A DNA stretch of 34,870 bases, taken from Dinochytrium kinnereticum. Lineage: Eukaryota; Chytridiomycota; Chytridiomycetes; Chytridiales; Chytridiaceae. Below are positions 11,030-26,586 of this stretch, in pieces. Location: assembly GCA_027604005.1 (NCBI GenBank), contig JADGJT010000213.1:5236-40105 (forward strand), given 5' to 3'. Below the pieces are notes generated by a model. That model was not told the origin of the DNA, ran no database searches, and was given only the letters and a program-made list of their open reading frames with translations. A program made the translations under genes and the position numbers. Each line of letters opens with the position of its first letter. Within the stretch, counting starts at the first letter, position 1.

Positions 11030-11527
11030 AATGCTCTTTTCTTCTTACCTGCGATGTTATTTTAGACTTTTTTTCCTGTTGCCTTAAAAACATTTTCTGG
11101 TGTTTTTGCTCACATTATTCCGTTGTAAATATTAATTGCTAGCATTTTTGAGTTGGTTCTTACATTTTTATCGTTCTTGGCAAGATGCGATTGATGAGTG
11201 AAGGATTAATATCCCTCGACATACCATTCAATTTACAGCGGAATGAAATCTTAGCCCTAAATAGCACAGTACAGTCCATTACGCTACGATTTAAACCATT
11301 TTGAAGAGCAGCTTTCAAAGTCTGAAGATAAGTAACTGAAGAGACTTTATTTTGCCTGTTGAATTATTTCTCATGGAGGGATTGAACTCTTATTCCGAGT
11401 CGTCTGGAGGCTAAAGTTTTTCTGTTTAGTTAACACGGGTAGGTATTTTGGCTTTGGGAGTTATTAGTTGCTTTGGGAGCCTTGAAGACAATTCATTTTT
11501 CAAGTTGAGTCCCAGCACTTCGACCAC
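11030..11527. other. Intergenic, Dia2-like 3' side and RPAIN promoter
   Basis: 498 bp, AT-rich with T tracts just after the Dia2-like stop. No open frame, RNA gene or repeat that I can support. Confidence 0.45.
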
Positions 11528-12633
11528 ATGCATCGAACACCAGTGAAGCTCTCCGCGACCGCAAACTCCCGCGCATGGAGAGAACGGTTCAAATCACAAT
11601 GCATGGCCAGAATAAAGTCATCCCGCGAGGCATCCATCCACCAACGTCGAGGAATCAGCACCTTTCTGGCAGAAAACCATGACGAGCAGTCCATGGAAGC
11701 CGACAACGACGACAACCTTGCCAAACCCGTGAGCAGATCGCTGTTTGACGAGGAAGATGCATCCGGGATGATGGGGGATTGTCTCCTTCACCCGGCCATG
11801 TCAGCGGTTGAGCCTATCGGAAGCCTCTTGTCGGAGCTGGACAAGGACTGGGTGCAGCGAATGATGGCGGAGGAGTGGGGTCGGTTCAGTGTGGATCCCA
11901 TGGATCCTGATGCTGCTGCTGATCTGGAGAGGGAGATTATTGAGGAGGTCAAGGCTGTCACTCCTGGTCCTTGGATGTCCGTAAAGTCATCGAGGATTGG
12001 GAATGAGGTCGACATGGACGGAGGCATCAATGAGTTGGCGGTGGGGCAGGCTGATGCACATCATACACGCTGGCCGGGGGTTGAGATGGATTCTATGGGG
12101 AATTTGGTTGAGGCGCAATTCGCTGATCATGAGGCGACAGAGATGAGGGATATGGAGCAGGCGATTGAGACCCATTATGGAGGACTTTATTTGGTGGATG
12201 AGACGCATGTTATTCGGTCGAGTCATCGATGTCCGGTTTGTTTGCAGGGTACCTTGTGGAGCGCTGGCGCTCTCTTTGGGTGTGATGACTGTAACTTGAG
12301 GATGAGGTTCAAGGTTCGGCTTTGGCTGCTTTGTTTTGTGTTTTCTGATGATGTGAAAAGGTGGATGTTACCCCGGATGAGATCATGTCAAGGATTCGTG
12401 TTCTTTGCCAAAACCACGCGTAAGTTCTGCGTTGAATGCTCCATTTGACTTTCTTTGACCAAACACTGACACTTATTAAACCTCTATTTTTTTTCACCCG
12501 TCAAAAACAAACAAAAAAACACCAACTGAAAACAACATTCAGCGAGGTCTGTTCAGGCCAACCAATGTTTGTAAACCATGAAGGCCTCTGCATCATATGC
12601 ACTCGCTGCGAGTTCTGCGAGGTGTTGGGGTGA
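11528..12633 (+). CDS. RPA-interacting protein (RPAIN/RIP-alpha-like)
   Basis: Exons 11528-12313, 12361-12419 and 12543-12633, 311 aa. The second junction is phase 2 and closes exactly. The N-terminal basic block (RAWRERFKSQCMARIKSSR) matches the RPA_interact_N domain, which binds importin. The middle is acidic. The C-terminus is a zinc-binding Cys-rich domain: RCPVCLQGTL, then GCDDCNL, a conserved helix (DEIMSRIRVLCQNHA), and ICTRCEFCEVLG at the end. Known role of the family: carries replication protein A into the nucleus. It is longer than human RPAIN (219 aa) because of the acidic insert at 40-150. Its neighbour is a replication-fork F-box gene, but nothing shows the two are functionally linked. 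Intron 1 ends in AAG. Confidence 0.88.
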
Positions 12634-12964
12634 GGATGGGTGGACGGGGTCAGGATGGGGTGGGATAAGACGAATTTATGTTTGTTGACATGGAAATCCC
12701 AATACAAGGATCGGCCAGGGACTTTGGCCAAAGCAAACACGCAAAAGGCAGAAAGTGTTGAGACTCTGAACGCCGAGCGAGTGAAATCGTCATCTCACGG
12801 TGCTGCGCTCCTCTCACCAGCCCTACCGTTAAGCTCTGCGCTTGATCACCGTTTGACCTTTAATCCGCCAATCTGTTGTTTGGCCAGCCCCATCAGTCAT
12901 TATCGCTCTGTTGGATCCATACAAAAGTATACTTGTGGTCTAGAAAGAGCTCCTAAACTTGCAT
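12634..12964. other. Intergenic, promoter of the membrane protein
   Basis: 331 bp, no supported gene. An open frame on the plus strand (12640-13080) overlaps the next gene's first exon in another frame and has no recognisable content. Confidence 0.4.
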
Positions 12965-14536
12965 ATGTCTGCAGCGATACCTGGTTCCAGAGCAATCCAA
13001 AGCACACCAGTGGTCATGTCAAACGCGAGTCGAAGCCACGGACCCCATCCCGAGCCAGAGGCATTTTGTTCTGGTCTTGAGAGTGACCTCCACAATCAAA
13101 GAAATCGCTGCCAATCCACAGACAACATGCCCTTGGGAGTGGTATGTTTTGATTGCATGTCATATCAGATTTCTAACACGGTGGTAGCTCTATCCACAGA
13201 GAGTCCCAGTGAGCCCTCAGATCTCTTCCGAAACCATTGACGAGGCTCAGCAAGAGGGGCAGCGGCTAGTCAGAACGCTGTTACCATCAATTCTGCCCAA
13301 CGAAGCATGTCGTGGCACAGGGGCTCCTGGTGCTTTGCCTTTGAGGCATCATTGCAATGATCAGAATGCCTTTATCATAGCTGGTACCTCGGAGATGACA
13401 CTTGGTGACGCTTGCACGTCATCTGCGGCTCCTCCACCGTACACTCCCAGCCGGCCTCCTCCTAAATATTGGGATGAATTTAAGGACGAGGATGAAGATG
13501 ACGATGAAGACGATGAGTTTGAAGTCTTGCCAGGCGGAGGAGCGTCCGTTGAGCCGAGAACAATTGGAGGATCGGAGGTAGACGGCACGAGGGGACCGCA
13601 GGCGAGAAAATATGAGTTTTGGAAGATGAGTAGAACTTGGAGATGCCGATTCAGGACTTTGGCGTCATTGCTTGTGGGGTTTGACTTGGTGAGAGTCTGT
13701 AAATGGCGTTTTTATTGGCTTTTGATGGTCTTTACATAACTAGTCAGCTCAAGGCTAACATTTGAGTGCCAGGTCCTATGCCTGCTCCTGCTTCTTTCGA
13801 CGGCCGTCGTGGTCGTAAGCAATAGCGGGTCAACTTTTTCGGTCACCATCCCACTGGTTTTCACCCTAGTCGCGGTGTTAGGAAAGGGCTCGTTCTCGCG
13901 CCTTCGATTGCAACTTATGAAGTCATACACGTTTATCCTCCTTTTGCGATTCATAGTGGATATCGCAAGCATCATACGTCGCGCTGAGAGGTTTGAAAGC
14001 AAAAGGTACTGGTCTGTGGAAAATATCCGGGCCCTCCTTGCCATTGCGTGCCCTGGTGTCGGAATGTTTTTTCCTCAGCTGTTTCCTTGCTCGGAGCGTG
14101 ATGGGGAAGGGTGGTCTGCGTTGTCTCCCATGATGCCTTGCGTCGCGCCAAAGAACATATTTATTGGGATTCTTGTGATGGTAGGCTTAAGCGTTACTGT
14201 ACACACGTTTGACTGAATTTCTTTAATTTATTCTCTCGTATTCTTTCAATCTGTCTGCCTTCCGATGGGGATGAATGATGCTTGCAGCTGGTGCCGAGAG
14301 CTGCAGCAATCGCCTTCCTCTTCTACCACACGCAGTATTACATCCAGCGCAAGGAGCGACGCGCGGCGGCAGAGCGACGACGGACCCTTCAGTTCAGGGA
14401 GATGGTCTACGAGCGGACGGCCCCACCCCTGCCGTACGCCCTCGACAGCACAATAATGCCCATCCAGCAGCAGCCTCTCCCTCCTGCAGCGCCTGTTGAG
14501 CACCGCCCACACCCAGTGTCCTTTGTGTCCCCTTGA
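12965..14536 (+). CDS. Unrecognised multi-pass membrane protein
   Basis: Exons 12965-13141, 13188-13688, 13773-14180 and 14288-14536, all phase 0, 444 aa. The first half is a soluble, Ser/Pro-rich region with an acidic run (KDEDEDDDEDDEFEVLPGG) near residue 160. The second half has about five hydrophobic segments, at roughly 218-242 (VLCLLLLLSTAVVVV), 248-266, 280-300, 315-335 and 355-378, and a basic tail (QRKERRAAAERRR). Three of four exon joins fall in or next to membrane segments and keep them hydrophobic, which supports the model. A proline-rich PPPYTPSRPPPKYW segment could bind WW or SH3 domains (inference). I recognise no family. It may be lineage-specific. Confidence 0.72.
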
Positions 14537-15355
14537 TGCCCAGCCCTACAAATGTTCAATAAAGAAAGAGTAAATGCTGCGAGGTGTGTATGGCCAGGTG
14601 TTTGATTGGTCCAAACTGTTTGCAGGTAGAAACCTGCCCGGCTGAAATGCGCTTTTGCTGCAGGCAGAGGAAAAGAGAAGATTTTGCTCAGAGGCGAGAG
14701 AAGGAACGACGCCGTTGTCGACAACACACTGACCGACCGACGGGCCGACGGCGATAACCTCCGACTGCATCTGGACAACCCACACGCTGCACCTGCTGCG
14801 GGAGAGGCACTGGTGACTGCATCTGCGCATCGACAGAATTGCTGCTGGGGCGATTGCTGCTGGAACTTGAAGGCAGCTGAAAGAAGCAGACAGACATCCA
14901 GAGAGTATTGTTGTTGCAAGCAGGAGCGGACGGGAGCGGATTGGATCAGCAAAGGCATTACATGCGCCTGGCGTCGCTGTCGGATTTTTGGAGTTCTTTG
15001 AGTGCGCGATTATAATATTATTGGGCAATACGATCCCGTGTTAGTGAACTAGGTAGGTGAGGTTACTCATCCGCTGCAGTAGCCACCGACCTTTGCACAT
15101 GGCATGGTGCCGGCTTTTTTATGCGGGGTTGGTCAATGAATGACTATCTGCCTCTGCATGTGAATAGGGCCCGGTTGGCCTGCGAGGCCACCATTTGCGG
15201 GACAGTTGGAGCTCACGCTATTCTTCAATGCTTCTGTCATTTCTACTGTGGATCTAATCTGTTTTCTTCACCCGTTGCCCTGTTTCTGTTTTCTCTCCAT
15301 GAAGCATCGAACATTTTGAGGACAGATCAATCGTTAAGCACAGAACAAAGGCATC
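14537..15355. other. Long intergenic region with polyadenylation signal
   Basis: 819 bp. An AATAAA at 14558-14563, 22 bp past the stop, suits the 3' end of the membrane protein. The rest should hold the SRPK promoter. Open frames on both strands (for example 14684-15001 plus, 14546-15028 minus) overlap each other, are Cys/Ser/Arg-rich and resemble nothing known, so I do not call them genes. Confidence 0.5.
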
Positions 15356-18349
<2,994 letters not shown>

Positions 18350-19045
18350 GGATGTTCGTAGGTGGGAGGAACTCTTGATTGTGGCCGATTATTTTGTTCA
18401 TGTCACCAGCGTCAGGTTGCATTTGAAGAAATAGTGCCTGCCCATCCTTACTCGTATTTTAAAGCATTCGGACCTTATTCGTTCCTCGGTTTTTGCTTCT
18501 GAATTAGGCAATGTGAATAACTTTTGTCACCCTCCCCCAAATTCTTCATTCGGGTACCATCCTTGCTTGCTTCATTCCTCCCTTATTGTTTTTATTTGTC
18601 ATCGTCCCTTTTTTTTGTTTAGCCCAGCATGTTTCCCGTCCTTCCATCGTCATCATACTGGTTCATCACCCTTTTTTCCTCGATACATGCCCTGCTGATG
18701 TTTTATTGAGTTGTGTTTGTTATTATTTGTTTTCATCTGTCCTTCAACAAGGAGTATATGATGTTTTCGCCTTTTATTGTTTTGTTTTGTCTTTCAATCT
18801 CTCAGCTCTCCTTTTTGTTCTTTTTCTTTTCTTCTTCTTCTTTTCTTTATTGTAATATGGTCGCCTTGTATCGGTGAATGTGGGGTGGCTAGGTGTGGGT
18901 CAATAAAGGTTGACTGGGGCAACTCGATGAAACTTGCTTTTGCATAGGGTGGTTTGCCTCACAATGAGATCTGCATGGTGCTGATTGACGCCCGGATTTT
19001 TCAACAGTTCTTGACCTGCATCGAAGGAGTATTGAAGGCGTCAAG
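18350..19045. other. Intergenic, T-rich; SRPK 3' side and receptor promoter
   Basis: 696 bp, very T-rich from 18480 to 18860, with an AATAAA at 18902-18907. Hydrophobic open frames here are simply the translation of T tracts. No supported gene. Confidence 0.45.
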
Positions 19046-21231
19046 ATGAAGTTGCTTCCGTCCGTTGTCACCCTTTCTTTCGCTGCAGCCGTCACGGGTT
19101 GGTATCAGGGGTGGTGCTGAAGGGCATATTAGAAGTCTGACCGTCTTGACAATCCAGCGCAGGGAGGTGTCAACGTCGAGAATGGGACGACAGCTCCTAG
19201 AAACGGCAGCTCCAATGAGATCCCCGCATCAACGGCCATCATCATCCAGTCACCTCTTCCCACGACCACCGTCAATGCGGCGGATCCATCCCCGATTGTC
19301 GCGACTGGCACTGCTCCAGCGGTTGCATCGCCTGCAACCACCACCGCGTTGGTCGCAACCAATTCTCCATCTCCTTCCCCTACAGTCCTGCCAGGCGGCT
19401 ATCCGGCACCTGAATCATCTTTCCAGACCACGGCCTCCGGCCCTGTGACCGTGCTGGCCATGCCCTACCTCGTTGATAAGGTTGCGGTCGCGTATCAAAA
19501 GACTTATGACACAACCCCCGCCATCAACATCAGTCATTCGTTTGTGCCGGACCAGCTGGAGGATGATGCATATGTTCAGAAGATCAGGAAAGATTGCGAT
19601 GCAAAAGTTGGGAACTATGATGTTGTTCTCATCAACTCTGCCTTTCTTGGGTCGCTGGGAGACTGCTTCTTGGATGTTTCAGGGTGGGATAGGAGGAACT
19701 CTGATGGATTTGTGGATCGTATCTGGTGGATGAATACCGTTGATAATAGGCTTGGTGAGGGCATCTTTCTGCTTTGTGTGTATTGATTCTGATGGACTTT
19801 CTACATGCAGTTGCGTTGCCTGTTTCCTCGGATTATGGTGTCATGTTTTACAACCAGGATATACTTGAGGCTGCCGAGCAGGATTTCCCACCTCTGAGCA
19901 TGGACGAATTTGAAGAGTCGGCTTTGGAGGCCATCAGGATTTTGCGCATGTCTGAAAAGGCTGATGTCATTGGATTAACGAGTCAGCTCAACGGTGAGTA
20001 TTAAATTTCCTTGAACCGCTAGCACGAATCTGTCTAATGAAGTTCAGGTGAGGCTTTAACGATTGCTGCCGCAGAGTGGCTTTACGGGCAAGGGAGGACG
20101 TCCTTAATAGACATAGAGGGCAACGTGATGATCGCAACCAACAACGCCGCAAAGATTATCGATAGGGTCGCCTCGTGGTCTGAAAAAGGTATTATTGACC
20201 TCCAAGAGCTAGAAATCCCCAAAGCTGGTATGGACCAGGGCGAAGCTTCGATGGACCGATTCATTAATGGTAAGGCGATCTTTATGAGGCATTGGTCGTC
20301 CTCGATCAAAACTCTACAGGCAATGAACTTGCCCTTCAAGTGGGGTGTTGGCCCTATTGTGGGTACCAGAAGGGGACAGGGTGCTGGCGCGCATTCTGGC
20401 GTTAGTGTCGGTGTCTATCGGTACTCGAAGAACCCAAGCGCGGCTGTGAAAGTGGCTTTTTGGCTGTCGAGCGTTGAGTACCAGAAGACGTTGCTGACGA
20501 AGCAAAAGCTATTTTTCATTCCAACACGGGCGCAGTTGCTCATGGGTTAGTCGTAAATCGTTTATGTTATATTTTACAGGTTGTTTGGATTTATGTTCTG
20601 GTTCAAGTTGCGGTGAAATCCCTAACTCTAAATTTCAGATAGCCAAGTTTGTGAGGAGCTCTCAGTCGATCTATGCCAGCTGTTTGCGATGACGACACCC
20701 GCTCTTCGTCCCACAGCGTTTGCGGGAAAGAACTACAGAAACGTCACCAACTTTATTTCATCCGCCATCTACGACATCCTCACTGGTGGAACTTCCATAA
20801 AAAACGGACTAGAAAGTTTGGACGTGAAGGTTCGCAATGAGCTTAAAATCGCTCTCGCAAACAGCACGATCAACATTGGCACGCAAGTCCCTGTTTCAGG
20901 GAAGAAGGAGCCGATTCACGTCGAAGTCCAACTCAGCGGCTTGGTCCTCGTCATTGTGGTTACCACCACCGTTGTGATACTCCTCCGCAAGAGGTACAGT
21001 GAGAACAAAAAGAAGAAGGAGGTGGATGGTAATGGAGCCTTCCAAGTTTTGGAAGACAAGGAAGGCGACGACGAGGAGAAGGGGGAGATGACTCAAGTCA
21101 TTAGGGATGAAAAGCCCCCTCTTGTTGAGATAAGCAAAAAGAAAGCACATCAAGCTCAGGATACCCCAACTGCGATTCAGTCCGTTTCAGACCTTGGCGT
21201 TGAGAAAAGCGAGAGGGCGTCTTTCCTGTGA
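19046..21231 (+). CDS. Membrane-anchored extracellular solute-binding (SBP family 1-like) protein
   Basis: Exons 19046-19097, 19158-19754, 19811-19993, 20048-20545 and 20639-21231; all introns interrupt codons in phase 1; 640 aa. Signal peptide at 1-17 (KLLPSVVTLSFAAAVT). A Thr/Ser/Pro/Ala-rich stalk follows to about 110. A type-2 periplasmic-binding fold runs from about 114 to 500: VTVLAMPYLVDKVA; YGVMFYNQDILEAA; FINGKAIFMRHW, the GKAAFM-type motif of sugar ABC transporter binding proteins; and SVGVYRYSKNPSAAVKVAFW. One membrane helix lies at about 544-560 (GLVLVIVVTTTVVILL) after RNVTNF and NSTIN sequons. A Lys/Glu-rich tail of about 75 residues follows. In bacteria such domains deliver sugars to ABC transporters. 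Here, with introns, a single helix and no transporter partner in the window, a nutrient-sensing or adhesion receptor is my inference. Ligand unknown. Confidence 0.87.
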
Positions 21232-21510
21232 CCAATTCGATGTCCACCTCCCCTTTGATGCCATATGCCCTGCTGTGATATTCAGCCCGAACCCAACCAC
21301 AACAAGCATAAAGACTCCCACATACATCCCAAGAATATCGTTAGAGTAGAATAAACACGTTGATGTTTTAAGCGTTGTAACATTTACTTTTCAGCGCGCG
21401 TGCATTCTTTTCCTTCTCCTTTTCTTTAGCGTCTGCTTTCGTAAAAAAACAATTTTTTAGGCGTTTGATTTTGGGATTGCAGATTCGCTCAGAGTCCCCT
21501 GTGTGAAGGC
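21232..21510. other. Intergenic between receptor and SNF2 genes
   Basis: 279 bp. AATAAA at 21350-21355, 119 bp past the receptor stop, is a plausible polyadenylation signal. The pyrimidine-rich stretch at 21390-21430 before the SNF2 start may be part of its promoter. Nothing else seen. Confidence 0.45.
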
Positions 21511-24500
21511 ATGGATTCTCAATCTCAAGCCGCAAAGATTTTGCCGCGGCCATCGCCTAACGCTTCAGGAGCCGCGTCGTCGTCCTCGGCACAGGTATCG
21601 CAGGAGCAGCTGGTCAGCTCCATCATCCAGGTGCGTGGAGGGCAAAAAAAGGGATGCTTTGGCTGACTGCAAACCATTATCGTTGGATCGACAGACTGTC
21701 CAGTCGCTGAAGAAGCAGGGAGCGACGGAGGATAACAACCCGGAATATGGGAAGCTTGTGGCGTTCCTGCGATCCTACAGCAATAACCTGCGGACTGGAG
21801 TACCTCCTCCGCCGGCACCGGCCGTCCCTCCCCCGCCCGTTGCCCCTAGAAAGAGAGAGCTGGATGACAGCGAGAGAGAGGTCTTGAAACTTCAGATATA
21901 CGCATATAAGCAGCTATCCTCGGACCGGCCTCTTTCTGAGCCACTTAGGAATGCATTGCTTCATGGAGGACAGCAGGACGGGAGGAGTGCAGCATTAACC
22001 GCAGCGTCCGAGGTTCCTCAGGAAGTTTCAAAGCTAGTTGAAGTGGCATTCAGTCAAAGCGTTGCTCGGAGGGCATCTCAAACTGGTGACGACAAGGCAT
22101 CGTCTCAGCCTCATTCTAGTCTGGGACTCCCGGGAGCTGTTGGAAAGCTTGACTTTGCGAAAACTCAGCTCCTTCTGCATCAGACTGTTCGGACCGTTCC
22201 TTTTGACCCCCTTCGTGTGTTGAAGGAGCGAGAGGAAAAGGTGAAGGAGAGCATTGGAAGCCGCATCAAGTATCTGGAGTCATTGCCGAGCAATTTGTCG
22301 AACGACCAAGTGCTTCCCGGAAATGGGACGCCAAAGCTAAGGGCACTCATTGAACTTAAGGGTCTCCGACTAGTGGACAGGCAGCGCCAACTTCGTCAAG
22401 AGATTCTTAAATGCATGAATAAGACCACCACCATTCAAACGGCCATTGACAAAACCCCCTTCAAACGGGCTCGCAAGGTGCAACTTCGTGAGTTCAACCA
22501 AACCGAAAAGATTGAAAAGGACCTCCGATCCGAGAGAGAGAAACGGGAGAGGCAGAAGCTGGTGGATTATTGTAACCAGGTCATTAGCCATGGAAGGGAT
22601 ATGATGAGCTTCCACAAGTCGCAGCAAGTCAGAGCCACAAAACTTGGAACGATGGTCATGAAATTCCACACGACGGCCGAGAGGGATGAGCAGAGGCGGG
22701 CTTCGAAGCTATCACAGGAGCGTTTGAATGCGCTAAGGGCTAACGATGAAGAGGCTTACCTGAAGCTTGTTGATCAAGCAAAGGACACGCGAATTACACA
22801 AATTCTCTCACAGACCTCTGGTTATTTGAAGAATCTGTCGGCTGCAGTCGTTACTCAGCAAGATGCCATTTCTCTTGAGGCTCCAGTGATTGCCGAAGAC
22901 GGAGATGCATCAGGGGATTCTGGAAAAGTGGATTACTATAATGTCGCGCACAAAATCAAAGAGTCTGTCACTGAGCAATCCACCCTTCTTGTTGGCGGAA
23001 AACTTAAGGATTACCAGATTAAGGGTCTTCAATGGATGATATCGCTTTACAACAATAGGCTAAATGGGATTCTTGCCGACGAGATGGGTTTAGGAAAGAC
23101 CATTCAAACCATTTCCCTCATCACATACCTTATCGAGAAGAAGAAGCAGTACGGGCCTTATCTGATCATCGTGCCCCTCGGAACCATTACGAACTGGCAG
23201 CTGGAGTTTGAGAAATGGGCTCCTGGCGTCGCAAAGATTGTTTTTAAAGGCCAACCCAATGAACGGAAACGGCTAGCTGCTGAGATTCGGACAGGAAACT
23301 TCAATGTGTTGATTACTACCTACGAATACATCATCCGGGAAAAGTCAACGCTCTCAAAGATTAAATGGGTTTATCTTATTATCGATGAGGGTCACCGCAT
23401 GAAGAACACTCAATCAAAACTCAGCATCACTCTCATGCAGCACTATTATACCCGATACCGTCTTATTTTAACCGGAACCCCTCTTCAGGTTCGAACGTAC
23501 TCACTTTTTTGTTGAATCGCTAATTTTTTTCATTTAGAACAATCTTCCCGAGCTTTGGGCTTTGCTCAACTTCATTCTTCCAAAAATATTCAACTCGATC
23601 AAGACTTTTGACGAGTGGTTCAGTTCCCCCTTCTCCTCTGCGGCTAACGTTGGTCAAGCGGCCTTGGAGCTTAACGAAGAAGAACGATTGCTTATGGTTA
23701 AAGGTCTGCATAAAGCTTTACGTCCTTTCCTTTTGCGAAGGTTGAAGAAGGATGTGGAGTCCGAATTGCCCGATAAGGTCGAGATTATTGTGAAGTGTGC
23801 CATGAGTTCTTTACAGAGGAAAATCACGGAGAGAGTCAAAATTTTGCGGAATATTGGCCCATTCGATATCAATAGGTGCGTGTCCAACCTGCGGGAGCCA
23901 TCACTTCTTGCCTTTCTTGCCCATTAACATTCTGCTTTCCTTGCCTTTTAGCAAATTCAGCAGCGGAAACCGCGCCCTTAACAACCTTGTCATGCAGCTT
24001 CGAAAGATCTGCAACCACCCTTTCGTTTTCCCAGAAGTTGAGGAGCTACTTTCCACCGGGGAGTATACCAACGATCAGATCTTCCGAGCGGCGGGGAAGT
24101 TTGAGCTTTTGGACCGTATCCTGCCTAAATTCTTTAAGACGGGTCACCGAGTGCTCATGTTCTTCCAGATGACCCAGGTTTGTTTACATCTTCTTTTATC
24201 GACATTTCTGATTGTCTGCAACAGATTATGGACATAATGGAAGATTATCTGAGGTACCGTGGGTGGAAGTTCCTTCGTTTGGATGGACACATTAAGTCGG
24301 AGGATCGTGGTGCACTTTTAAAGGAATTTAATACGAAGGATAGCGAGTATGATATTTTCATTCTCTCGACCCGTGCTGGTGGTCTCGGTTTGAATCTCCA
24401 GACTGCTGATACGGTCGTTATCTTCGATTCAGATTGGTACGTGGCATGGTTATCAATTCTGAGCCCGCCTTTTGACCCTTCTTAACTTCCTTTGCTCACC

Positions 24501-26228
24501 TACTTTTTTTTAGGAATCCGCATCAAGATCTTCAGGCTCAGGATCGTGCGCACCGTATTGGCCAGACAAAGGAAGTTCGCATCATTCGTCTCATAACGAC
24601 AAACTCCATTGAAGAGCATATCCTCTCGAAAGCCCAACAAAAGCTTAATCTCGACGAAAAGGTTATTCAAGCCGGAAAGTTTGACCAAAAGACCTCTGAG
24701 ACAGAGCGGGAGGAGCTTCTTCGGCTATTGTTTGAGAAGGATGATACCAAGGATGATACTGAGGAGAATGCAGAGTTTACGGATGAGCAGCTGAATGAGG
24801 TATTAATGCTGCAACATAGGATTCATGAATGGCTAAATATTCTCCAAGATGCTTGCCAGAGGGCCAGATGAGGTTGAGATTTTTAATAAGATTGATCAAG
24901 AACGGATTGCGTTTGAGCAGAAAACCTATGGGAAGCGCTGGACCCGGCTTATGGCTGAGAGTGAATTGCCAGAATGCTATCAAGTAGATCTTGAGACCCT
25001 CCGCGAAGAGGAGAAGGATGAACTTCTCGGAACGGCCAGAGGTTCTCGAGAGCGCAAAGCTGTTGGTGTCATTGTTTTATTCTTATGTTATCTACACTGT
25101 TTTAATTCAATCTGTAGGTCCGGTACGATGATAACCTGACTGAAGAACAATGGGTTGACGCCCTGGAAGCAGGGGATATTGAAGGCGCCATCAAGAAGAA
25201 ACAGCTAAGACGTGCTTCGAAGGGAAGACAGACTGATGCAGACGATGACGACGGTGATGATGGTGATAGTGCTAACGAGGCGGACGATGGCTTAGACGAA
25301 GATACCGATGGAAATGAGAAGAGGAGGCGCGGAAAGCCAAGGAAAGCGGCGGCACCCACTGGCTCGACTGTTGAGGAAGAGGGTGAGGAGCCAAAGCCTA
25401 GGAAAAAGTCAGTACGGAAGCCAAAATCTGAGATGGAGAAGCAGAGGAAGGGATCGGATGATCCGCTTTCTCCTGGATTGAGATCAGCTCTTACAGGGAT
25501 ATTCGATACGGTTATGGATAGCATTAGAAACCTTGCTGTTACGGAGGAAGATGGGTGAGATAATCAACGACAAAGCTGAGTTAAGACTGATCATTGGTTT
25601 TAAGAATCATTCGATACCGAGCGAATATGTTTGAAACGCTGCCATCGAAGAGGGCGTACCGTGACTATTACTCCGTGATCAAAACACCGATGGCCTTGGA
25701 TATGATCGACAAAAGATGTGACACATCTTTTTATAACTCGATTGAAGACTTTAAAAACGACATTTTGCTTATGTTCGCTAATGCCCGGACCTACAACGAG
25801 GAATCGAGTCAAATATCTGTGGATGCTGACGCCCTTGAAGAGTAAGTTACTCATCTTGATTTTCTCTCCCCTTATACCTTTTTTACAGGATGGTCACGGA
25901 GAAGCTTAACGAGCTTGCGCCCGGCGGCGTTGTGCAGCCAGACCCTGAGGAGGAGGAGGAGGAAGAGGAAGAGGAAGAAGAGGAGGGAGCTGAACCTGCA
26001 GGGAGTAACAGAAAGCGATCGGCTGACGAGATGGAAGGCGATGACGGCGACGATGAGGAGAGCAATAAGCCTGCTGTAACGATTAAGTTCAGACCTCGCC
26101 AGGAGCAGAAGAGCTCTGGGTTCAAGATCAGTCTTCCCAAAAGGCGGAGGGTTGAAGATGCAGACGAAGACTATGTGGATGAAAACTCTGCGTCTGATGA
26201 TGCCGACATGGGAAATGAATCGTCTTGA
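21511..26228 (+). CDS. SNF2-family chromatin remodeller with bromodomain (Sth1/Snf2/Brg1-like ATPase)
   Basis: Ten exons: 21511-21630, 21695-23488, 23538-23875, 23952-24177, 24225-24436, 24514-24799, 24849-25061, 25118-25554, 25605-25841, 25889-26228; 1400 aa, all phases close. It is the catalytic ATPase of a RSC or SWI/SNF complex, sliding or ejecting nucleosomes. Order: Pro-rich N-terminus; HSA helix about 309-375 ([20 protein letters not shown]), which binds actin-related proteins; helicase lobe 1 with Walker A DEMGLGKT (about 502) and DEGH (about 604); lobe 2 ([27 protein letters not shown]); SnAC region ([12 protein letters not shown]); basic AT-hook-like RRRGKPRK; bromodomain about 1209-1287 ([17 protein letters not shown] ... 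[10 protein letters not shown]); acidic tail with a run of about 14 Glu. The length is close to yeast Sth1 (1359 aa). Sth1 versus Snf2 cannot be settled from one copy. Introns 6 and 8 end in AAG. Confidence 0.95.
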
Positions 26229-26586
26229 GCTCGACGCAATTTTTTTTGTCATTTTTTTTGGTGCAGGGTTTGGAGAGGTATTAATAAATGGAGGATTGTA
26301 AAAGTATTTCAAAGATAAAAAAGAATCTTTTTGTAATATTAGAATAAGTGCGGAATACTTATATACAGGAGAACACGATGGTCGCTTGATTCACACCAAA
26401 GCAGCACCTCAAAAGAAACCCTATTGTGAAGCAAAAACAAAAACAAAAACAATAAAGAACCATTGACCACCACCAAAACCGGAACCTAAAAAACAACCCA
26501 AATAGTGCCCGTATCCAAATCGTATGTACAAAACGGGCAGAAGATGGAGGCAAAAAAAAGAAGAAAAGAAGAACAGAGAGCATCCC
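26229..26586. other. Convergent intergenic region
   Basis: 358 bp between two convergent stops. AATAAA at 26283-26288, 55 bp after the SNF2 stop, is a good polyadenylation signal. The rest is A-rich. No gene supported. Confidence 0.5.

Noticed and set aside
14407..15028. Two long minus-strand frames after the membrane protein
   Set aside because: Composition is Ser/Cys-rich, they overlap each other and the last exon of the real gene, and show no motif or splice support.
18513..18855. Hydrophobic small proteins in the SRPK 3' region
   Set aside because: They are direct translations of T-rich DNA with no start context or homology.
25872..26312. 146-aa minus-strand frame with Leu/Ser runs
   Set aside because: Antisense of the Glu-rich tail of the SNF2 gene.
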